Notes: generated from the letters alone by a model not told the origin. A DNA stretch of 13,126 nucleotides from Planctomycetota bacterium (GCA_016793305.1 JAEUHU010000136.1:1-13126), one strand, 5' to 3'. Shown: positions 1 to 7,503, counted from the stretch's first letter. Program-made: numbers and translations.

Positions 1-534
1 CAGCGGCAGCCGGCGTTGGCGGCAGTAGGCGATCAGCGGCGGCCCTTCGACCAGTTCCATCACGAAGTAGGGGCGACCCTTCGGCGTCTGGCCCGCGTCG
101 AGCAGGCGGGCGATGCCCGGGTGGTCCATGCGATTGAGCGCCTCGCGCTCGGCGGTGAAGCGGGCCAGGAACTCGCGCGAGTCCATGCCCGGGTTCAGCA
201 CCTTGACGGCGACTGGCCGGCGGATCGGTTCCTGCTGTTCGGCCCGGTAGACGGTGCCGAAGCCGCCGCGGCCGAGCAGCTCGGTCAGCAGGTAGGGGCC
301 CAGGCGCTGCGGCAGCTGGTCGCTGTCGCCGCCGCTGCTGCCACCCTGGGTCTCGGGCAGCTCGACACCGGCGGCGGTCAGCCACGCCCGCAGGGTGCGC
401 TGGTGCTCGGGGTACTGCTGCAGCAGGGCCAGCAAGGCGCCGTCGCGGCGTTGGTCGTCGCCTTCGAGGATGTCCAGCACGGCGTCCTCGACGTGCTGCG
501 GCAGGCTGGCGGCGGTCGGCCGATCCTCGTGCAT
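1..534 (-). CDS. Hanks-type serine/threonine protein kinase, N-terminal part (gene runs off left edge)
   Basis: The 178 visible codons begin a eukaryotic-like Ser/Thr kinase, which transfers ATP phosphate to protein Ser/Thr residues. After an N-terminal region of about 80 residues, seen in many planctomycete kinases, comes the glycine-rich loop LLGRGGFGTVYRA (about residues 84-96), the ATP-anchoring VAVK lysine, a helix C region (ERE-ALNRMDHPGIARLLDAG) and the hinge FVMELVEGPP. The catalytic loop (HRD), DFG and everything after lie outside the window, so activity, any transmembrane segment and any C-terminal sensor domain cannot be judged. ATG at 534 is the first possible start, because an in-frame stop (TGA) lies four codons upstream. 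There is no Shine-Dalgarno; a CATGAT hexamer sits 8 nt before the ATG. It is divergent from the secreted protein gene at 692. The family call is firm; the substrate is unknown. Confidence 0.93.
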   Translation of the reverse strand, partial: MHEDRPTAASLPQHVEDAVLDILEGDDQRRDGALLALLQQYPEHQRTLRAWLTAAGVELPETQGGSSGGDSDQLPQRLGPYLLTELLGRGGFGTVYRAEQQEPIRRPVAVKVLNPGMDSREFLARFTAEREALNRMDHPGIARLLDAGQTPKGRPYFVMELVEGPPLIAYCRQRRLPL

Positions 535-542
535 CGGGCCGG

Positions 543-548
543 ATCATG
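543..548 (-). promoter_or_regulatory. Candidate -10 box for the Ser/Thr kinase gene (leaderless start)
   Basis: CATGAT on the minus strand matches TATAAT at four of six positions and ends 8 nt before the kinase ATG. That spacing would put the transcription start at or next to the start codon. No convincing -35 box is visible in the C/G-rich run upstream, so this is a weak call that gains support from the same arrangement at four other genes in the window. Confidence 0.25.
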
Positions 549-642
549 GCGCGGCGGGGGGCCGGGGGCCACGGGGCGCTGGCCGGGCCTGGTCCCAGGC
601 GTCGGCCGCGGATTCTCGAGCGGGTGCGTGCGGTCGGCGACG

Positions 643-671
643 TTCGGTCCTTCGAGGACGAATCCACCGAA
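643..671. repeat. Nested inverted repeat between divergent kinase and secreted-protein genes
   Basis: TTCGGT (643-648) pairs with ACCGAA (666-671). Nested inside it, GTCCT (647-651) pairs with AGGAC (655-659) around a TCG loop. The structures share bases 647-648 and are therefore alternatives. The element lies 20 bases before the start of the secreted-protein gene. It could be an operator or a 5'-leader hairpin, or could be chance in GC-rich DNA. The remainder of 535-691 is C/G-rich with no other recognisable site. Confidence 0.3.
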
Positions 672-691
672 CCGATCCCGCACCACTCCCC

Positions 692-2116
692 ATGAACACC
701 CTCCGCCTGCTCCCCCTGCTCTCCTTCGCTGCGGCTGCCGCCGCCCAGGGTCCCGACCTGCTGTTGACGTTCTCGCAGCCCGAACGAACCCTGTCCGGGA
801 GCGCCGGAACCGTGCTGCAAGCCCTCCATCCGAACGAGATCGTCCACCTCGACTACATCGGCGTGCCCTGCCCGGCGTCGGCCGAGAAGTGGTCGCCGCG
901 CACGTGCATGCAGACGATGGCAGGCGACGAGAACGCCGACGGCCTGATCTGGAACCCGGCGCTGTTCGGCCGCATCGACGCGATCCACGTCGGCACCAGC
1001 AGCACGACCAGCGGGCTCGCGAACCCGCGCGACGTCTACTGGTCGGTCGAGGCGCCGATGGGCATGAACGTGAGCGCGCTGCCGTTCCGGCCGGGTGACG
1101 TGGCGCGCATCGAGCGCAACGGGCTCGGCGACGGCCAGGTCCTGCACTTCATGCGCCAGGAGCACTTCAACATCGCGCTGGGCCTGCCGCCGGGCAACCC
1201 GATCGACGTCGACGCGATCGCCTTCCACCCGAACTTCGGCGTGTTCTTCTCGATCGACAACGACGTGTTCTGCCCGATGCTGTGCGGCGGCACGTTCGTG
1301 CGCGACGGGGACATCCTGTGCGTGCCACCGGCGGCGCTGACGCTGACGCCCGACCTGCGCATCGCCGCGGTGGTCCCGGCCAGCGCCGAGGTCGCCTACG
1401 ACGAAGGCCAGGTCGACCTGATGGTGATGGCCGCGGGTGTCGCCGACCGCTTCGGGGCCTGCGTGCCGAACGCGATCGACCTCGAGGCGCTCGAGTTCGA
1501 CTTCACCGGCCCGGTCGTGCTGGTGCCGACCTGCACCGGCGTGGCGCTGGTCGTGCCGACGCTGATCTTCGCGACCGAGTCGATGACCGGGGCCAGCCTG
1601 TTGACCACGCTGGGTGGTGGCTCGATCTACAACCAGGCCTGCGGCCCGATCGGCACGGCGTGTGGCTTCGGCCCGACCTTCGGTCCGCAGATCGGCATCC
1701 GGTCCCCGTCGACCACGGTCGGCGTGCAAAGCCATGTCAACGCGCTGGCGCTGACCCGGGCGCTGCGCAACGTGCTCGAGCCGCAGCAGCACGTGATGAA
1801 CGTGTTCCCCGGTGGCTCGCCGTTCGGCGCCAACTGGATCGACTACGCCACGCCCTACCCGGTGAACGTCGCACTGATCGAGCTGGTGGGCATGCCCGTG
1901 CCCGGCTCGGTGCCCGCCTTCCCGTTCTCGCAGCTGTGCTTCCCGGACCTCTATGCGCCGTCGATCATCATCTACGCGTGGCTGCCGGGTCCGTGGGGCA
2001 GCTACCCGCTGGTCGCGATCCCGCCGATGTGGTCCGGTCAGATCCTGTTCCAGAACGTCGGCCTCGGCGGCACGGGCTACGAGCTGAGCACGCCCGGTGT
2101 GATCGACGTGCAGTGA
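692..2116 (+). CDS. Secreted protein of unknown function, 474 aa
   Basis: I do not recognise a named family. The protein starts with a clear Sec signal peptide (MNTLRLLPLLSFAAAAAA, cleavage probably just before QGPD), so it is exported. The mature part is rich in Val, Pro, Gly and hydrophobic beta-strand-like stretches and has ten cysteines (residues 60, 72, 194, 198, 210, 257, 281, 317, 324, 416), an even number compatible with disulfides outside the cytoplasm. Two stretches look alike, around IDVDAIAF (171-178) and AIDLEALEFDF (261-271), suggesting a duplicated beta unit. The C-terminal 65 residues (FPFSQLCFPDLYAPS...VGLGG) resemble the beta-sandwich tails of secreted planctomycete proteins. 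ATG 692 is chosen because the signal peptide begins there; the longer open frame back to 395 is antisense to the kinase. No active-site motif is visible. A structural surface or extracellular protein is a guess. Confidence 0.85.
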   Translation: MNTLRLLPLLSFAAAAAAQGPDLLLTFSQPERTLSGSAGTVLQALHPNEIVHLDYIGVPCPASAEKWSPRTCMQTMAGDENADGLIWNPALFGRIDAIHVGTSSTTSGLANPRDVYWSVEAPMGMNVSALPFRPGDVARIERNGLGDGQVLHFMRQEHFNIALGLPPGNPIDVDAIAFHPNFGVFFSIDNDVFCPMLCGGTFVRDGDILCVPPAALTLTPDLRIAAVVPASAEVAYDEGQVDLMVMAAGVADRFGACVPNAIDLEALEFDFTGPVVLVPTCTGVALVVPTLIFATESMTGASLLTTLGGGSIYNQACGPIGTACGFGPTFGPQIGIRSPSTTVGVQSHVNALALTRALRNVLEPQQHVMNVFPGGSPFGANWIDYATPYPVNVALIELVGMPVPGSVPAFPFSQLCFPDLYAPSIIIYAWLPGPWGSYPLVAIPPMWSGQILFQNVGLGGTGYELSTPGVIDVQ

Positions 2117-2122
2117 AGAGTG

Positions 2123-2138
2123 GCGGCCCTGGAGCCGC
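2123..2138 (+). terminator. Weak hairpin after the secreted-protein gene
   Basis: GCGGC (2123-2127) and GCCGC (2134-2138) can form a 5-bp stem with a 6-nt loop, 7 bases after the stop codon of the secreted-protein gene. No T-run follows. It could help end transcription before the nitroreductase promoter but may be chance. Confidence 0.2.
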
Positions 2139-2142
2139 GCGC

Positions 2143-2171
2143 TTGACCGTGTGGGGGCGGCATCGTGCACT
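2143..2171 (+). promoter_or_regulatory. Candidate promoter of the nitroreductase gene, leaderless type
   Basis: TTGACC (2143-2148, five of six to the -35 consensus) is followed by a 17-bp spacer and TGCACT (2166-2171, weak -10 match). The hexamer ends 6 nt before the ATG at 2178, so transcription would start at the start codon. There is no Shine-Dalgarno at this ATG, which fits. Confidence 0.4.
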
Positions 2172-2177
2172 GGCGCG

Positions 2178-2837
2178 ATGACCGCCCCCCGCTTCGTTCC
2201 CTACACCGACCGGCACGTGCCGGTGCCGACACCGGAGGCCGCGGTGGCCGCGTTCCACGCCGCGCTGGTGCGGCGGCGCAGCGTGCGCATGTTCTCCGAC
2301 CGGCCGGTCGAGCGTTCGCTGCTCGAGATGCTGGTGCGCTGTGCGCACACGGCACCGAGTGGGGCCAACAAGCAGCCGTGGCGGTTCGTCTGCGTGCAGG
2401 ACCCGGCGACCAAGGCGCGGATCCGCGTCGCGGCCGAAGCGGAGGAGCGCGAGTTCTACGAACGGCGCGCCAACGACGAGTGGCTGCAGGACCTCTCGCC
2501 GCTCGGCACCGATGCCGACAAGGGCTTCCTCGAGACGGCACCGTGGCTCGTGGTGGTGTTCCAGCTCACCAAGACCGATGACGGCGGGCAGGTCTACTAC
2601 CTGAAGGAGTCGGTCGGACTCGCGTGCGGCATGTTCCTCGCCGCGGCCCAGCTCGCCGGCCTCGCGACACTGACGCACACGCCGAGCCCGATGGCGTTCC
2701 TCGGCGAGATCCTCGGCCGCCCGGCGCACGAACGGCCGTTCCTGCTGATCCCGGTCGGACACGCGGCCGACGACTGTGTCGTGCCGGCGAAGGCCCTCGA
2801 ACGGCGCCCGCTCGACGAGGTGATGGTGGTCGTGTGA
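2178..2837 (+). CDS. Iodotyrosine deiodinase-like flavin nitroreductase, 219 aa
   Basis: This is a nitroreductase-superfamily FMN enzyme closest in sequence to the iodotyrosine deiodinase (IYD) branch. Family landmarks are the FMN-binding RRRSVRMFSDRPV (32-44), APSGANKQPW (59-68) and LTHTPSPM (165-172), plus the C-terminal IPVGHAADDC...LDEVMVVV ending. The active-site lid carries E90, Y94 and K115, with the same spacing (4 and 21 residues) as Glu157/Tyr161/Lys182 of human IYD, which hold the amino acid part of halotyrosine. It lacks the N-terminal membrane anchor of vertebrate IYD and should be a soluble homodimer. Known members reductively remove iodide from iodotyrosine; the physiological substrate in bacteria is unclear. 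ATG 2178 is preferred over GTG 2151 because the family starts near here and a promoter-like -10 ends just before it. It is convergent with the MATE gene, 27 bp apart. Confidence 0.9.
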   Translation: MTAPRFVPYTDRHVPVPTPEAAVAAFHAALVRRRSVRMFSDRPVERSLLEMLVRCAHTAPSGANKQPWRFVCVQDPATKARIRVAAEAEEREFYERRANDEWLQDLSPLGTDADKGFLETAPWLVVVFQLTKTDDGGQVYYLKESVGLACGMFLAAAQLAGLATLTHTPSPMAFLGEILGRPAHERPFLLIPVGHAADDCVVPAKALERRPLDEVMVVV

Positions 2838-2864
2838 CGTCGAGCGGCCCGTCGGGGCGGATCG

Positions 2865-4304
2865 TCACACCTTCACGGTCTTCCACGTGCCGCGCCGGAA
2901 CAGCAGCATCGCCGCCACCGCGAAGCACGACTCGGCGATCGGGATCGACCAGTAGATGCCGTGCGGCCCCATCTCCAGCTGGAACGCGAGCAGCCACGCG
3001 AGGCCAAGCTCGAGCACCCAGAAGCACCAGAACGTGATCCACGTCGGCGTGCGCGTGTCGCCGGCCCCGTTGAACGCCTGCATGCCGACCATGCCCCAGC
3101 CGTAGAAGATGTAGCCGGTCGCCAGGATGCGCAGCGTCGCGACGGCGTGCTGCTGCACGTCGGTCACGTCGGTGAACGCGGCGACGATCGGCCAGGGCAG
3201 CGCCTCCATCAGCAGCGTCACGACGGCGAGGAAGCCCATGTTGTAGAGCCCGGTCAGCCAGACCGCGCGTTCGGCCCGTTCGGGATGGCCGGCACCGAGG
3301 TTCTGCCCGACCAGCGTCGCGGCGGCGTTGCTGATGCCCCACGCCGGCAGCAGCGCGAACATCAGGATGCGGATGCCGGTCGTGTAGCCCGCCGCGACCT
3401 CGGTGGCGAACACGCCGATCATGCGCATCAGCACGACCCAGCTGGTGGTGCCGATCAGGAACTGGAAGATCGTGCCGAACGACAGGTCGAGGATCTGCCG
3501 GATCGGCGCCCAGTCCCACTGCACGGCGCGCGTGAGCTGGATGCGGCCGTGGCCGCGCCGCAGCAGCCAGAACTGGTAGACGACCGCGACGCTGCGGCCG
3601 ATGCAGGTGGCGACGCCGGCCCCGGTGACGCCGAGCGCCGGGAACGGGCCGAGCCCGAAGATCAGGCACGGGTCGAGCAGCAGGTTGATGCCGTTCGCGA
3701 CGGCCAGCGTCTTCAGGGCGAGGATCGGGTCGCCAGCTCCGCGGAAGATCGCGTTCTGCAGGAACAGCAGGGTGACGATCACGTTGCCGCCGAGCACCCA
3801 ACGCGTGTAGCCGGTGCCGGTCGCGACGACGTCGGCCTTGCCCTCGCTCATCCAGCCGAGCAGCTCGGGGGCGAACACCAGCGCCGGCACGCCGAGCAGG
3901 GCGCCGATGACGAGCCCGAGGCCCATCGCCTGGCCGCCGATCCGCGCGGCTCCGTCGAGGTCGTTCTCGCCGACGCGGCGTGCGACCAGGGCGGTGACCG
4001 CCATCGCGAGGCCCATCGACACCGCGAACACGATCGTCAGCATCGCCTCGGTGGCGCCGACCGCGGCCGCTGCGGCGCCGCCTGTCGGGGTGGCACCGAA
4101 CATCCGGTTGTCGATCTGGCTGACCCACCAGATGTCGACCATCGCGAACGTCGACTCGAGTCCCATCTCGAGCACCATCGGCACCGCCAGCAGCAGGATC
4201 GCCGTGTGCAGGCTGCCGCGTGTGTAGTCGTGCTGCTCGCCGCGCAGGCTGCTCTGCACGTGCTCCCAGAAGCTGCGCGAACGGGGCGGCAAGGACTCGC
4301 TCAC
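2865..4304 (-). CDS. MATE-family multidrug/toxin efflux transporter, 479 aa
   Basis: This is an inner-membrane secondary transporter of the MATE family, which exports organic compounds in exchange for H+ or Na+. The length and about twelve hydrophobic helices are as usual. Both halves carry the family's GAGD signature: FRGAGDP (188-193) in the N-half and FNGAGDTRTP (411-420) in the C-half. VGQNLGAGHPERA (332-344) is also characteristic. The loop after helix 1 (QIDNRMFGATPTGGAAAAAVG) is slightly longer than usual. The start is GTG at 4304, whose last two bases overlap the TGA of the upstream peptidase gene (GTGA, 4-bp overlap), with a GGAG ribosome site 6 nt upstream. Translation is therefore probably coupled to the peptidase. 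The cargo cannot be told from sequence; the peptidase partner hints at peptides or peptide-derived compounds, but that is only inference. Confidence 0.93.
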   Translation of the reverse strand: MSESLPPRSRSFWEHVQSSLRGEQHDYTRGSLHTAILLLAVPMVLEMGLESTFAMVDIWWVSQIDNRMFGATPTGGAAAAAVGATEAMLTIVFAVSMGLAMAVTALVARRVGENDLDGAARIGGQAMGLGLVIGALLGVPALVFAPELLGWMSEGKADVVATGTGYTRWVLGGNVIVTLLFLQNAIFRGAGDPILALKTLAVANGINLLLDPCLIFGLGPFPALGVTGAGVATCIGRSVAVVYQFWLLRRGHGRIQLTRAVQWDWAPIRQILDLSFGTIFQFLIGTTSWVVLMRMIGVFATEVAAGYTTGIRILMFALLPAWGISNAAATLVGQNLGAGHPERAERAVWLTGLYNMGFLAVVTLLMEALPWPIVAAFTDVTDVQQHAVATLRILATGYIFYGWGMVGMQAFNGAGDTRTPTWITFWCFWVLELGLAWLLAFQLEMGPHGIYWSIPIAESCFAVAAMLLFRRGTWKTVKV

Positions 4305-6214
4305 GGGGCGCTCCAGGTGTTGTCGCTGGGGTCGACGTCGAGCGTGCGGTGGTCGGGATCGAGTTCGACCTTCGTCACCGGCCGCGGGAAGCGCAGCGTC
4401 GCGTGCACGGCGCCGCCGAGCCACGTCGTCACCGGCACCTCGGCATGGTCGTGCGTGCCGTCGGCGAAGTAGACGCGCACGAACGCCGGGTGCGGAGCGC
4501 GGCCTTGGTCGACGATCCAGACGGAGGCGCCGTCGGCGCCGTTCGTCACCGAGCCGATCGCGTGGTCGAGCTGCCAGGTGGTCGTCCACCACGTGCTCCA
4601 GTACCAGTCGAGGTCCTGGCCGAGCGAACGATTCATGCTGGCGAAGAAGTCCTCGGGCGTCGGATGGTCGTGCCGCCAGGTGCGGGCGTAGTCGCGCAAG
4701 GCACCGGCGACCTTCTCTTCGCCGAGCCAGCGGGCCAGCTGGTCGAGCACCGCGGCGGGCTTCGTGTAGCACAGGAACCCGTAGCTCGTCGCGTACTGCA
4801 GGTGGTCGGCGTGGCGCAGCATCGGTTCGCGGTCCAGGCCGGCGGCGACGGTGCCGAGGTAGCCACGCATCGAGGACGACGGATACGGTGCGTCGGCGGT
4901 GCGGCGCTGGTGGTCGTGTTCGAGCCGTTCGGTGAAGAAGTCTGTGAGCCCTTCGTCCTGCCAGCCGAACGCGGTCTCGTCGCTGCCGACCAGCATCGGG
5001 AACCACATGTGGATCAGCTCGTGCGCGATCAGGCTCTGCTGGAACGGGGCGGCGTGCTGGTCGCCGCACAGGGTCAGCATCGGATACTCCATGCCGCCGC
5101 CGAGGATGCCCTCGACGACCGTCGCGTGCGGCCACGGATACGGCAGCAGCCACTGCGACATGCGTTCGATGGCGTGCTGCGCGAACGAGGCCGAACGCCG
5201 CCAGGCCGCGGTGCGGCGGCGGTGGAAGCTCTGCACGAGGCAGCGGTCGTCGGTGCCGTCGCCGTCGCGATCGCCGACGTTCGCCGCCGCCGCGTCCCAC
5301 AGCCAGCGGTCGCAGGTGGCGAACGCGAAGTCGCGCACGTGCTTCGCCGTGAAGCGCCAGACCAGCGAGCCCGACGGATCGCTGCGCGTCACCGAGCCGG
5401 CAGAGCGCAGCTCGCGGTCGACGATCGCGACGGTCGTGCGCGATGCGGCGGCCTTCGCGAGCCGTTCGCGCACGGCGTCGCTCAGCACGTCCTGCGGGTT
5501 CTGCAGCGTGCCGGTCGCGGTGGCGAGCCAGCCCTCGGGCAGCCGGAGCGCCACCTCGTAGTCGGCGAACGGCATGTAGAACTCGCTCTCGCCGAGGTAC
5601 GGCTCGCAGACGAAGCCGCGCACCGCGTCGCGCACCGCGAACTGCGGATACCAGTAGCCGACGAAGAACAGCGAGTGGTCGTCGTGGCCCATGCGCGGGG
5701 CTTCGCCGGCCGGCACCTCGAACGCGAAGTCCATCGCCACGGCGACGTGTTCGCCGGGACCGAGCGGGCGCTCGAGCGGCACGTGCAGCCGCGTGCCGTC
5801 GACGTTCGTCGTCGCGGGCGCGCCGCCGACCTGCACCCGATCGATCTGCATGCCGCCGGTGACCTGCACGCGCGTGTTGCGCACCGCATCGGGGGCGTGC
5901 AGGTTCTGCCGCAGGTGCAGCCACAGCTCGCCGAGCGGCTCGGGCGAACCGTTCGTGTAGGTGGCGACCACGTGGCCCTGCACGCGCGCCAGCTTCGGGT
6001 CGAGTTCGGCGTCGATGCGGTAGTGGATCGTGTCGTGCCAGTTCGCGGGGCCGGGGCGGCCGTCCGCGGTGCGCGTGCCGGCGGCGACCGCCGCGGTCCA
6101 CTCGCGGGAACGTTCGAGCGGATGGGGCAGCGGCCGCTGGGCCTGGGCGGCAGCGGCGATGGCGAGCCCGGCCAACGGAACGGCGAGGAGCGTGGAGCGG
6201 ACGAGCGGGGGCAT
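4301..6214 (-). CDS. Secreted M1-family zinc metallopeptidase (aminopeptidase-like), 637 aa
   Basis: This is a gluzincin of the M1 family. A signal peptide (residues 1-25, AAAAQA then QRPLP) exports it. An N-terminal beta domain (about 60-300) precedes the catalytic domain. The zinc site is HELIH (398-402) with the third ligand E421 exactly 18 residues after the second His. A substrate-binding loop GGGMEYP (372-378) replaces the classical GAMEN. Y478 or Y483 is the likely transition-state tyrosine. The HPTPEDFFASMN...DLDWYW stretch (517-538) is typical of bacterial M1 relatives. An inserted acidic loop DRDGDGTDD (315-323) looks like a calcium-binding EF-hand or thrombospondin type-3 loop. The protein is shorter than E. 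coli PepN, lacking its large C-terminal helical domain, as other secreted M1 relatives do. ATG 6214 is chosen for the signal peptide; no Shine-Dalgarno. It is 47 bp after the HEAT-like gene and overlaps the MATE gene by 4 bp. Confidence 0.92.
   Translation of the reverse strand: MPPLVRSTLLAVPLAGLAIAAAAQAQRPLPHPLERSREWTAAVAAGTRTADGRPGPANWHDTIHYRIDAELDPKLARVQGHVVATYTNGSPEPLGELWLHLRQNLHAPDAVRNTRVQVTGGMQIDRVQVGGAPATTNVDGTRLHVPLERPLGPGEHVAVAMDFAFEVPAGEAPRMGHDDHSLFFVGYWYPQFAVRDAVRGFVCEPYLGESEFYMPFADYEVALRLPEGWLATATGTLQNPQDVLSDAVRERLAKAAASRTTVAIVDRELRSAGSVTRSDPSGSLVWRFTAKHVRDFAFATCDRWLWDAAAANVGDRDGDGTDDRCLVQSFHRRRTAAWRRSASFAQHAIERMSQWLLPYPWPHATVVEGILGGGMEYPMLTLCGDQHAAPFQQSLIAHELIHMWFPMLVGSDETAFGWQDEGLTDFFTERLEHDHQRRTADAPYPSSSMRGYLGTVAAGLDREPMLRHADHLQYATSYGFLCYTKPAAVLDQLARWLGEEKVAGALRDYARTWRHDHPTPEDFFASMNRSLGQDLDWYWSTWWTTTWQLDHAIGSVTNGADGASVWIVDQGRAPHPAFVRVYFADGTHDHAEVPVTTWLGGAVHATLRFPRPVTKVELDPDHRTLDVDPSDNTWSAP
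4311..4314 (-). promoter_or_regulatory. Ribosome binding site that fixes the GTG start of the MATE gene
   Basis: GGAG on the minus strand lies 6 nt upstream of GTG 4304, inside the last codons of the peptidase gene. Together with the GTGA stop/start overlap it supports GTG 4304 over later in-frame GTG or ATG codons. Confidence 0.55.
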
Positions 6215-6225
6215 GCGGGGCGCGG

Positions 6226-6252
6226 AGCATAGCGAGGCTGCCGCCGCCGCAA
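6226..6252 (-). promoter_or_regulatory. Candidate internal promoter of the M1 peptidase gene
   Basis: On the minus strand TATGCT (6231 to 6226) matches TATAAT at four positions. TTGCGG (6252 to 6247), or GTTGCG one base further upstream, provides a -35 with a 15-16-bp spacer. The -10 ends 11 nt before ATG 6214, giving a leader of only a few bases. It would let peptidase and exporter be expressed apart from the two HEAT genes upstream. Confidence 0.35.
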
Positions 6253-6261
6253 CGTCGTCGC

Positions 6262-7497
6262 TCAGAACGGCAGAATGCCCGACGGAGCGGCTCGCTCGCG
6301 ATGCCGTTCGCGCAGCCACAGGCCGAGCAGGCCGAACGCCGTCAGCGACAGCCAGACCAGCGCGATCGTCGTGCGGTCCGCGGTCCCCGTCGGCGCCGGA
6401 GTCGCCGGCGCTGGCACCCGGCGCGGCAGGGCGTCGAGGTCGATGCGCCGCAGGTCGAGGCTCGTCGACTGCGCGATCGCCGCGCGGGTGCGTTGTCGCG
6501 CCAACGGCGACGCGTCGACCCACAGGCTTCGCAGAGCATCGGTCGCGGCGAGGGTCGCGAGCGGGGCCGTTTCGTCGGCCGCGGCGACGATGGCCGGCAG
6601 CTCTTCGGCGGCACCACGGCGCGTCAGCGCGTCGATCGCGCACAGCCGCGTCGAGTCGTCGCCGTGCAGCATCGCGCGCAGCGTCGCCACGCTGTGCTTG
6701 CCCGGGCTGAGCCCGAGCTGGCGGGCCGCTTCGTCGCGTTCGTGGTCGCGCGCGGCGAACGCACGCAGGGCGAGGCCGTCGTCGCGGGAGCGCCCGTCGT
6801 CGGCGAACAGCAGCAGCAGGGTCGGCAGCAGCAGGCCTCCTTCGGAGCGACCGCGCACGCGCAGCTGCGCCCCGTCGTGCCACGCGAGCCAGGTCAGGTC
6901 GCCGCACTCACTGGCGCACAGCCGCAGCAGTTCGGCGCGTGGATCTCCTTCGGCGAGGCCACCGGCGAGATGGCCGGCGAGCACCGCGGTCGCCAGCGTG
7001 CGCGGCTGTCCGAGCACGTCGGCGTCGAGCGTGCGCAGTCGCGACCGCCATGCTGCCGGCAGCGCGAAGTCGGTTGGCACGAACCAGTCCTCGGTGCCGT
7101 CGGTGCGGCACTGCCACAGCAGCGGTGCCCCGTCGCCGAGGCGACAGGAGCCGGCCGCGACGATGTCCTTGCCTGGTTCGGTGCGGGTGGTCGCCACGAC
7201 CAGGCCGTTCGCGCTGGCGTGCAGCGCGAACGTGCGCTCGAGTGCGACGCCCGGTTCCTTCGTGCCGTGGGTCGGCAGCCAGTGTTCGGCGAACCACGCG
7301 ATCGCCGGCACCGCGCCGCGTTGCCCCGCGGGCGCCACCACGGCGTGGAACTCGAACGGCACGCCCGGCAGCTGGGCGGACGCGCCGTTCGCGAGCCACG
7401 GCAGCATGGCCAGCATCCACGACGGCCAGCGGCGCGTGCCAGCCGTGGCGGTGAACCGGACGTGGTCGGGCAGCGGCGTGTGCTGGGCCACGTTCAC
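6262..7497 (-). CDS. Membrane-anchored protein with signal peptide, HEAT-like region and C-terminal TM helix, 411 aa
   Basis: I do not recognise a named family. A late signal sequence follows a 27-residue N-region with two arginines: hydrophobic WMLAMLPWLA, then NGASA before QLPG. A domain of unknown type with WFAEHWLP and WLAWHD motifs spans about 42-250. Helical, HEAT-like repeats follow (about 265-345, for example SVATLRAMLHGDDSTRLCAIDAL), then a Pro/Thr/Ala linker (361-372) and one membrane helix (376-395) with a short basic tail RERHRERA. This predicts an extracytoplasmic body with the C-terminus in the cytoplasm. GTG 7497 is preferred because GGTGAG lies 6 nt upstream; an ATG at residue 28 would leave almost no N-region. 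It lies 7 bp after the HEAT-repeat gene stop, so the two are surely co-transcribed. The function is probably as an envelope scaffold or sensor, by inference only. Confidence 0.8.
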   Translation of the reverse strand: MNVAQHTPLPDHVRFTATAGTRRWPSWMLAMLPWLANGASAQLPGVPFEFHAVVAPAGQRGAVPAIAWFAEHWLPTHGTKEPGVALERTFALHASANGLVVATTRTEPGKDIVAAGSCRLGDGAPLLWQCRTDGTEDWFVPTDFALPAAWRSRLRTLDADVLGQPRTLATAVLAGHLAGGLAEGDPRAELLRLCASECGDLTWLAWHDGAQLRVRGRSEGGLLLPTLLLLFADDGRSRDDGLALRAFAARDHERDEAARQLGLSPGKHSVATLRAMLHGDDSTRLCAIDALTRRGAAEELPAIVAAADETAPLATLAATDALRSLWVDASPLARQRTRAAIAQSTSLDLRRIDLDALPRRVPAPATPAPTGTADRTTIALVWLSLTAFGLLGLWLRERHRERAAPSGILPF

Positions 7498-7503
7498 GAT
7501 CGG

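Noticed and set aside
395..691. Upstream extension of the secreted-protein frame
   Set aside because: It overlaps the kinase gene on the other strand, its translation is Arg/Ser-rich, and the signal peptide begins at ATG 692.
2961..4472. 503-codon plus-strand frame
   Set aside because: It is antisense to the MATE gene, with His/Asp/Arg-rich translation of no domain character.
2865..6230. Single 1121-codon minus-strand frame suggesting a fused protein ending in MATE
   Set aside because: The first ~640 codons are an out-of-frame Arg-rich shadow of the M1 peptidase, which is read in another frame. The MATE part starts at GTG 4304 with its own ribosome site.
4301..6907. 868-codon version of the M1 peptidase starting at 6907
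   Set aside because: The extra N-terminal 231 codons are Arg/Ala-rich and antisense-like, overlap the HEAT-like gene on the same strand in another frame, and would hide the clear signal peptide at 6214.
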